From Thuidium tamariscinum (lineage: Eukaryota > Streptophyta > Bryopsida > Hypnales > Thuidiaceae): DNA of 64,000 bases. Location: contig OX344753.2 in NCBI GenBank assembly GCA_947034885.2, positions 26,552,347-26,616,346 of the forward strand. The letters are read 5' to 3'. Shown in pieces: positions 58,864-64,000 of this stretch. The translations under genes and the position numbers were made by a program. The notes under the pieces are model-generated. The model was not told where the DNA came from, searched no databases, and was given only the letters and a program-made list of their open reading frames with translations. Position 1 is the first letter of the stretch. Every line of letters starts with the position of its first letter.

Positions 58864-59690
58864 GGGTGATTGCAAGAAACACTTGTACTATTTGTTGCGT
58901 TTTGTCACACCTTAGATTCCGATTTTTTTTTAGACATAAATTTTGTGTTTTAGCTTCAAATGATTCAAAATTTATTGGAAAGCTACTCATGGCTATTATG
59001 TATCTATAATGAATTTTGGAGATTTTTCAAAATAGCCCCAAAAATTTCTCACAGTACTTGATTTAGGGGTTTTTAGCACCATTTACCTCCCCCCAAAACG
59101 AATTTTGACCTAAAATTTAGAAAAGATGGTCTCTTAGTATATTTATAGCTACTGTCTAAATGAATTTTCAAAATAGACTTATTTTTATGTATTGTAGAAG
59201 TCCACAAAAAGAGCTTCATTTTGCATTTTTTTCCAAAGGTATAAAACATTATTTTAGTGAGTTTTTTGGTCAAATCTCATCTCCGCAAAGTTTTTCCAAA
59301 TGATGTATTTTTATGTATTTTAAGAAAAAATGCAAAATGAAGCTCTCTTTGTAGACTTCTACAACACATTAAAATAAGTATTTTAAAAATTCATTTAGAC
59401 AGTAGCTATAAGTCTACTAGGAGACCATCCTTTCTAAATTTTAGGTCAAAATTCGTTTTTTTTTGCAGGTAAATGGTGCTAAAAACCCCTAAATCAAGTA
59501 TTGTGAGAAATTTTTGGGGCTATTTAAAAATAATAAATTATTTTTGAAAAATCTCCAAAATTCATTATAGATTTATAATAGCTATGAGTAGCTTCCCTAC
59601 CAATTTTAAGTCATTTGGAGCAAAAAATAAAAAGTTATGGCCAAAAACAAATAAAAAACTAGGGTGTGACAAAAGGCTTTAAGTGTTTCT
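58864..59690. mobile_element. GGGTGATTGCAAGAA-family element rearranged into an inverted repeat
   Basis: It starts GGGTGATTGCAAGAAACACT at the site occupied by copy 1 in A. Inside, 58904-59223 and 59329-59670 are complementary arms of about 330 bases (GTCACACCTTAGA against its complement AGGGTGTGAC), separated by ~100 bases. Each arm resembles the left half of the copy at 36941-37663. The right terminus is not recognisable. Confidence 0.75.
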
Positions 59691-59789
59691 AAATTTTTAT
59701 TTTTTGTATTCTTAGATGAGTGCAATTTTTTTAATAGCATTAGAAGAGGTCACCCTCCTTTCTTTTTAATGCAATGGGATTTCCCCATT

Positions 59790-60107
59790 TGCTAAAAAAA
59801 AAAAAAAAAAAAAAGGAAGAGGTCGCCCCCACCCGAGGTCGCCCCTACCCGAGGTCGCCCCCACCCGAGGTCGCCTCTACCAGAGGTCGCCCTCTACCCG
59901 TAGTCGCCTATCTTTTTTAGACTCGCATGCGCCTCCCAAATGTAATACGTGGATGCCACATGGCATCCAGGTGGCATTATTTACTGTGTGGTAAATTTTT
60001 AAAAGTCAAAGGTAACTTTGACTCTATTGGACGTCGCGAGGGTAACCACGAGACGTCGTGTGACGTCTGGTTGTCGCGATGTCGCGTTGTCGCCAGAGAA
60101 AACCCTG
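59790..60107 (-). repeat. Right subterminal region of copy B
   Basis: A run of about 21 A residues is followed by five or six GAGGTCGCCCCTACCC motifs (59818-59910), then ACGTGGATGCCACATGGCAT and a GACGTCGCG-rich end. The order matches 13250-13485 of copy A, with more motif copies here. Confidence 0.85.
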
Positions 60108-62466
60108 GGCAGGTTGTAAATGGCTAGGAGAAAAGGCCACACACTGTGTTTCGTGGACTGCCTACCGTAAGGGTTAACACCGTCTCCAACAAGACCTAGC
60201 CTAAGCCCTAAGGTTTGTTGGAACCGCAGCGAAATCAGAATAAGTTTTGTCTATGTACTTCCACTGCTCTCCATCAACGACTGACTTCATCAAAGGCTCT
60301 GCAGACTTGTTTTTGCTGTGGAAGTTCATCATCTCCGCAACATTGGGGCATCGGAACATTCGCTGGAGTTGATCTATAATTGGAAAATACCTGAGAACCT
60401 TCCTTGGAATCGTAGTAGATCCTTCCACATACCTGGATTTCCCACAGCCGACGTGGGGACATGTCACCAAGTCCTTGTTTTCTCCTCGGAATAGCACATG
60501 TCCATCAGGGCAGCAATGAATGGCTTCATGCTTAAGTCCCAATTTGAGCACCATTTGCCTTGCCTCACAGGAGGTGCGAGGCAAATTGTTGGATTTCGGA
60601 AGCAAATCTTGAGAGAGAAATTTCAGTAATTCATCCACAAATGCATAAGGGACTAAAAATAAATTGCACATCGTCATGAGCACTATGGCAACTTGTAGAT
60701 GATTGACTTGGCACCCCTCGTATATTAGCTCCGTTGACTCCCTCAACAACTCTTCGTAACGAGGACCATACATTTCGAATTCTTCCTCATCTTCTACTTC
60801 AACTGGTCCATCCTCTTGTCCATTTTCTTGCACGCCACTGTGGAGATGGTCTACACGTGTGTAAGCATCTTGCACAGCAGCGGCAACATCAACTGTCGTC
60901 CTCTGTGGCCAGACAAATTCAGTGGGTCCTCTGTCATCGGTTCCCTGCCTCTATAAGTACGGGTCACCATCTTCCATACCCTCGTCGGTTGGATCGCCGA
61001 TGCTTTGTCCATCTTCTGCCTGCATAAAGAAGAGACGTGTACCATTTTCAGTGACGTTCAACTTGTCGGGTCCTTCATCCTGTGCAAACCAGCTTTAGCA
61101 TTGTGGAAGTCAAAAGAAAAGGAATCCTAAGTGCATACAGAACTTGGAGAGAAGGCGACTTTCATTGTCCACACTCACCAACACGGAGTACTGAAGATAC
61201 GGATCTCGTCCGTGCAGTCGATGATGCCGGGCTACTATGTCCACTTTGCGAACAAATGCTCCTCTGCAGCGTCGGCATGCACAAATGTATTCAGATAATC
61301 CTTGTCTACATACTACCGATCTTTCTATGTGATATGCTGCAGACAGTCGAGCCTTCCCCGTCATCGTCGTTGCCCTCGACTTCGCTGCACACAGAGGACC
61401 TTTTTCTTAAATTGACGCAGTCCGAACGCTTGAATTAGAACTGAAGTGAGACCAACACTGTCAAATGAATGTGCAAGACCACGGTCACAACATCTGCTTC
61501 TGCAAGAAAGGAATTTCAGGAAGTTCATGATCAGCATGATGACAATGTGAGTTGGTTAGAAAGATACCACTTTCCTTCGACTACTGCACGGCCTTCCCTA
61601 TCTGTCGATGCTCTCGTCTGCACCAAGAAAAACAGGAGTGTCCCTTCCTCATGAAACTGTGGACAAAAGTTCTCTTCAAATCAAACGATAACGTCACTAG
61701 CATAGAAGAGCATGCCGTGACAACGACATGCCGGTGGACCACAGATCATGTGATGTCCTTAGGACTTCCATTACAACATTTATTATATTGAAAACTTCCC
61801 GAACAGGTAATTCGATTCTGGAACTCATCACATATCCATCGGCTGAGTATGAATTCCTCTGTTCCTCTCATGCCAACTCAAAATTTATCTTCAAAGGAAA
61901 ACGAACCTGTCATATGCTATGGACTTCACTTCTCTCTCTAAGCTTGGGAATAGTGCTGACGTGCTCATGCAAAGCCGACAGAAGTAAGCACGATCGATGG
62001 ATTTCACTGTGAACTTGAAACCCCTTCTTCTTCTCTTCCGAATTACTCGAACAGGGTTACATTCAGAACAGCATAGTTCAAGTTCTAAGAGTGCTTCACA
62101 AGCCCTGCAACTGGAAAACTATGAATGCGTTAAACGATCACTGCAAAGCATAACCAGTGTACACAACTTTCAACATCATGCCAATATTGTAAAACAACAT
62201 TACAGACACAGGGTGTGGCACTGTATAGCGCTTTCAACATGTTCCAAACATACGGTGCATGTCCACACCATTTCCATTAACTGTATAGCATTGTATGAAA
62301 CGGGCATGCTGCACGAGATTTACAGATCACGCATAAGTCATATTCACTATGACGTAGGCAAGTCATTCACAGACACTACTGGTCATTGTCACACGTAGAT
62401 GCATGTGAACAGCAACGCCATATCTCCAGAATTCGGTCTAGTGCTACATGTTTCCATAAAGTTGCA

Positions 62467-63104
62467 CTACATCTTTCCATGAAGTAAGTAATAACTGAAC
62501 ACTACAGTTCCTTCAAAGCTCGGCTCCACAGTACGGCTTTGAATTCTCTCTTGCTGGACCACATCACACAAGCCCTCGCGGAGTGTGGCGAGGTAAGACC
62601 AAGCCTTCCAATTGTCCACGTCTTGTAAGTGTATTTGTTCCACTTCTCGGCGGTGTAGTTCATTAACCACTGCAGCACCACGTCGACAACTTCGTGTCCG
62701 CGCTCGTATTTAAATTTTGACATGGTTTTCCTCTGACAGGACACATTTCTTAATCAAGCATTTCATGGAAGGGAAAGATGTATTCGAGGCCCTTGATCTA
62801 GACGATGACAGAAACAAATTTGACAGCCACTATCGAGAAAAATGTGCTTCATAATTACCTTCTTGGAAGACCCCCGTTCACCCTCCGTGAAGAATGCACA
62901 TCGACGTTGTCATGTGGACTGCACAAAGAGCACGAAAGGACTGTGAAATCCATATGTGTAACGGGAATGAATTCCTGAATTACTGGGTAAGGAATTTGGT
63001 ACTGCTGCACAACTACTTGTACACATGTATAGAGAAGACACTCTCGAGCACAGAAGCGTAGCAGTGACCTCTTCAAAGGACAGTGGAACAAGTGGCCCTG
63101 ACAC
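62467..63104 (-). CDS. Unidentified possible CACTA gene upstream of TNP2
   Basis: On the minus strand 63104-62868 is open and ends at a donor-like AAG/GTAATT. A possible acceptor (CTGTCAG) near 62739 leads into a frame reading SKFKYERGHEVVDVVLQWL and on to EKWNKYTYKTW. Good coding-like sequence then continues in another frame (WSYLATLREGLCDVVQQERI) from about 62610, which implies one frameshift. I do not recognise the protein. Its place upstream of TNP2 suggests an accessory-protein gene such as CACTA elements often carry, or a captured host exon. Splice sites and start are guesses. Confidence 0.3.
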
Positions 63105-64000
63105 GTAGAACTCCTACGACTTACACGATGTCACAGGTAGATAAAGAACTTTCACTGCGGATAGTGATGGACTATGGCAGCTGCTGAAGACGTGAGGGCA
63201 CATTCAGCAGTGGAGAAGACGTCAAATTACTGGTGAACTGCTTCAGACGTTTGCAGAGGGTGTGATGCACTTACTGCTGTGTTCGCACGTGCCATGTTTG
63301 TTTCGTAGGACTTCGGAGGTGATTGTCTTCAGTAAGTCTGGCACAGGGCGCATGGAAATCGTCAAAAATATTGAATAGCAATGTGATTGGAATTGAGCTC
63401 CTCAACTGAAGTTCTTCTGCAGTGGCAGACAATACTGACTAAAAAAATTCAATGACATGAAAAAGGGTGCAAGCAATGTAGAACTGACATGTACATTTTA
63501 TTTCGCATGATATTAAGGGCAACTGAGAATCTCTCTTATCAAACCGTGGAAAGACCTCTGTAAGCTAGATGACGGTACACAAAATGAATCGAATTTTCAG
63601 AAACTGTAAACACAGCAGATTAAGGAAGGAGACCATAGATGACAAGCACACTTGGACTTCCAATATGCTTAGCAGAACAAGTAATCGGCAAAGGGAGAGG
63701 AACACACTGTAGTGCCTTAAAAGAAAGACCTTGACGAAAATGGATGCAGCGCTCGGCAATGTCAATTTCGCAGAACAGAGTGCTAGTGGCATTAGGCAGC
63801 CCCTACTGTGGTATTTAACGAATTTTTTCCATTAGAAAGACAAGTGTATTGCAGACGGTGTTAGGAGTGGAGGAAATGGTCATAGGTGCATACCTGAGTG
63901 TCGTATTTGCAGACGGGTGTTGCCGAGCTCTCTCAGTGGAAGGCGTGGGTAAATTTCCTTCCGAAATGGCAGTGGTTTGTCCATCCGAGAAACGGCGCTT
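63105..64000. other. No gene recognised; CACTA 5' region
   Basis: Composition stays like the rest of the large CACTA element, so the element's terminus is beyond 64000. Short frames (such as 63565-63792, minus) are leucine-rich and unsupported. Recurrent CAGTRGAGAAGACG and CTGCTGAAGACGTG-like segments near 63175-63240 may be subterminal repeats. Confidence 0.4.

Larger units (their letters stand above)
51140..60107. mobile_element. Giant non-autonomous hAT-like element, copy B (9.0 kb)
   Basis: A perfect 8-bp duplication, ggcaggtt, lies at 51132-51139 and 60108-60115; removing the element and one repeat restores the TNP2 reading through NLPPWMTTKP. The termini are CAGGGTTTTCTTGTCGGACA and, reverse-complemented, CAGGGTTTTCTCTGGCGACA. 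The order of parts equals copy A: GTCGCG-rich end, GGGCGACC array, AT-rich body, central GC-rich array, AT-rich body, inverted array, end. No transposase was recognised. It is one of the clearest insertions in the window. Confidence 0.95.
47357..61364 (-). pseudogene. CACTA TNP2-type transposase, decayed and interrupted
   Basis: Exons on the minus strand: about 61364-61179, 61079-60108 continuing at 51131-50564, 49745-48847 and 48230-47357, with introns 61178-61080, 50563-49746 and 48846-48231 (all GT-AG, frame kept). Domain order is that of plant TNP2: Transpos_assoc with its Cys cluster (ICACRRCRG), the Transposase_21 core (LVGDGVNPYG, NLPPWMTTKPFF, GCPLCGEHT, HTLDVMHCEKN, GLKSHDFHIIMQQ), a DUF4218-like part (HCRWMYPYERYYKIMK) and DUF4216 (DVEYIGELQEIVELDY). 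Damage: stops at 60951-60953 (TAG), 49509-49511 (TGA) and 48131-48133 (TAA); a 7-base duplication at 60201-60207 shifting the frame; and the giant element inserted at 51140-60107. The product would have cut and joined element ends in the nucleus. The N-terminal start is uncertain. Confidence 0.9.
45449..64000 (-). mobile_element. Large CACTA element (continues past window end)
   Basis: The left terminus CACTACCAGAGAGTCCTTC at 45449 has the CACTA signature and marks a sharp change to less AT-rich DNA. A TNP2-type transposase pseudogene runs on the minus strand (47357-61364). The other terminus is not reached. Without the 9-kb insert the visible part is about 9.6 kb, a usual size for autonomous CACTA elements. 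A possible second gene lies upstream at 62467-63104. Confidence 0.8.

Overview
The window is AT-rich nuclear DNA of a land plant. Plant-type transposons fill most of it: CACTA, 8-bp-TSD hAT-like elements, a PIF/Harbinger relic and foldback MITEs. The one intact gene-like locus has a short intron and encodes a secreted spherulin-4-type protein. I know that family from fungi, bacteria and some seed-free plants, so a bryophyte, lycophyte or fern is plausible, but the species cannot be fixed from the sequence.

Layout. 1-397 is the cut-off right end of a small 8-bp-TSD element whose full copy lies at 42313-43506. 1916-13485 is a giant (11.6 kb) apparently non-autonomous hAT-like element, copy A. 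13594-21350 is a dispersed repeat unit (D1) split by a 5.5-kb CACTA-like element (14838-20318) and a MITE. 21404-28140 is gene-poor DNA with MITEs. 28141-31844 leads into the spherulin-4 gene (31845-33270). 33876-41237 is a patchwork of MITE families around a dead PIF/Harbinger transposase. 41238-44000 is the second unit copy (D2), carrying a 1.2-kb element. 44600-45416 holds two foldback elements. From 45449 to the window end lies a large CACTA element with a decayed TNP2-type transposase on the minus strand. That gene is interrupted by copy B (51140-60107, 9.0 kb) of the giant element, with a perfect 8-bp target-site duplication.

How the parts relate. Copies A and B share ends, AT-rich body and arrays of a GGGCGACC-type motif at the left end, in the middle and, inverted, at the right end; I found no transposase in either. 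Each carries its own later insertion of a 0.7-kb element, at different sites and in opposite orientation. In B that element was hit again by a 298-bp element. This gives a readable four-level nest: CACTA > giant hAT-like B > 0.7-kb element > 298-bp element. Paralogous empty sites inside the window confirm several insertions.

The best candidate for something undescribed is this giant non-autonomous hAT-like family with its three-position motif arrays. Second is the plant spherulin-4 gene, which keeps the acidic residues expected for a GH135-like glycosidase. All identifications are by eye; no database search or alignment program was run.
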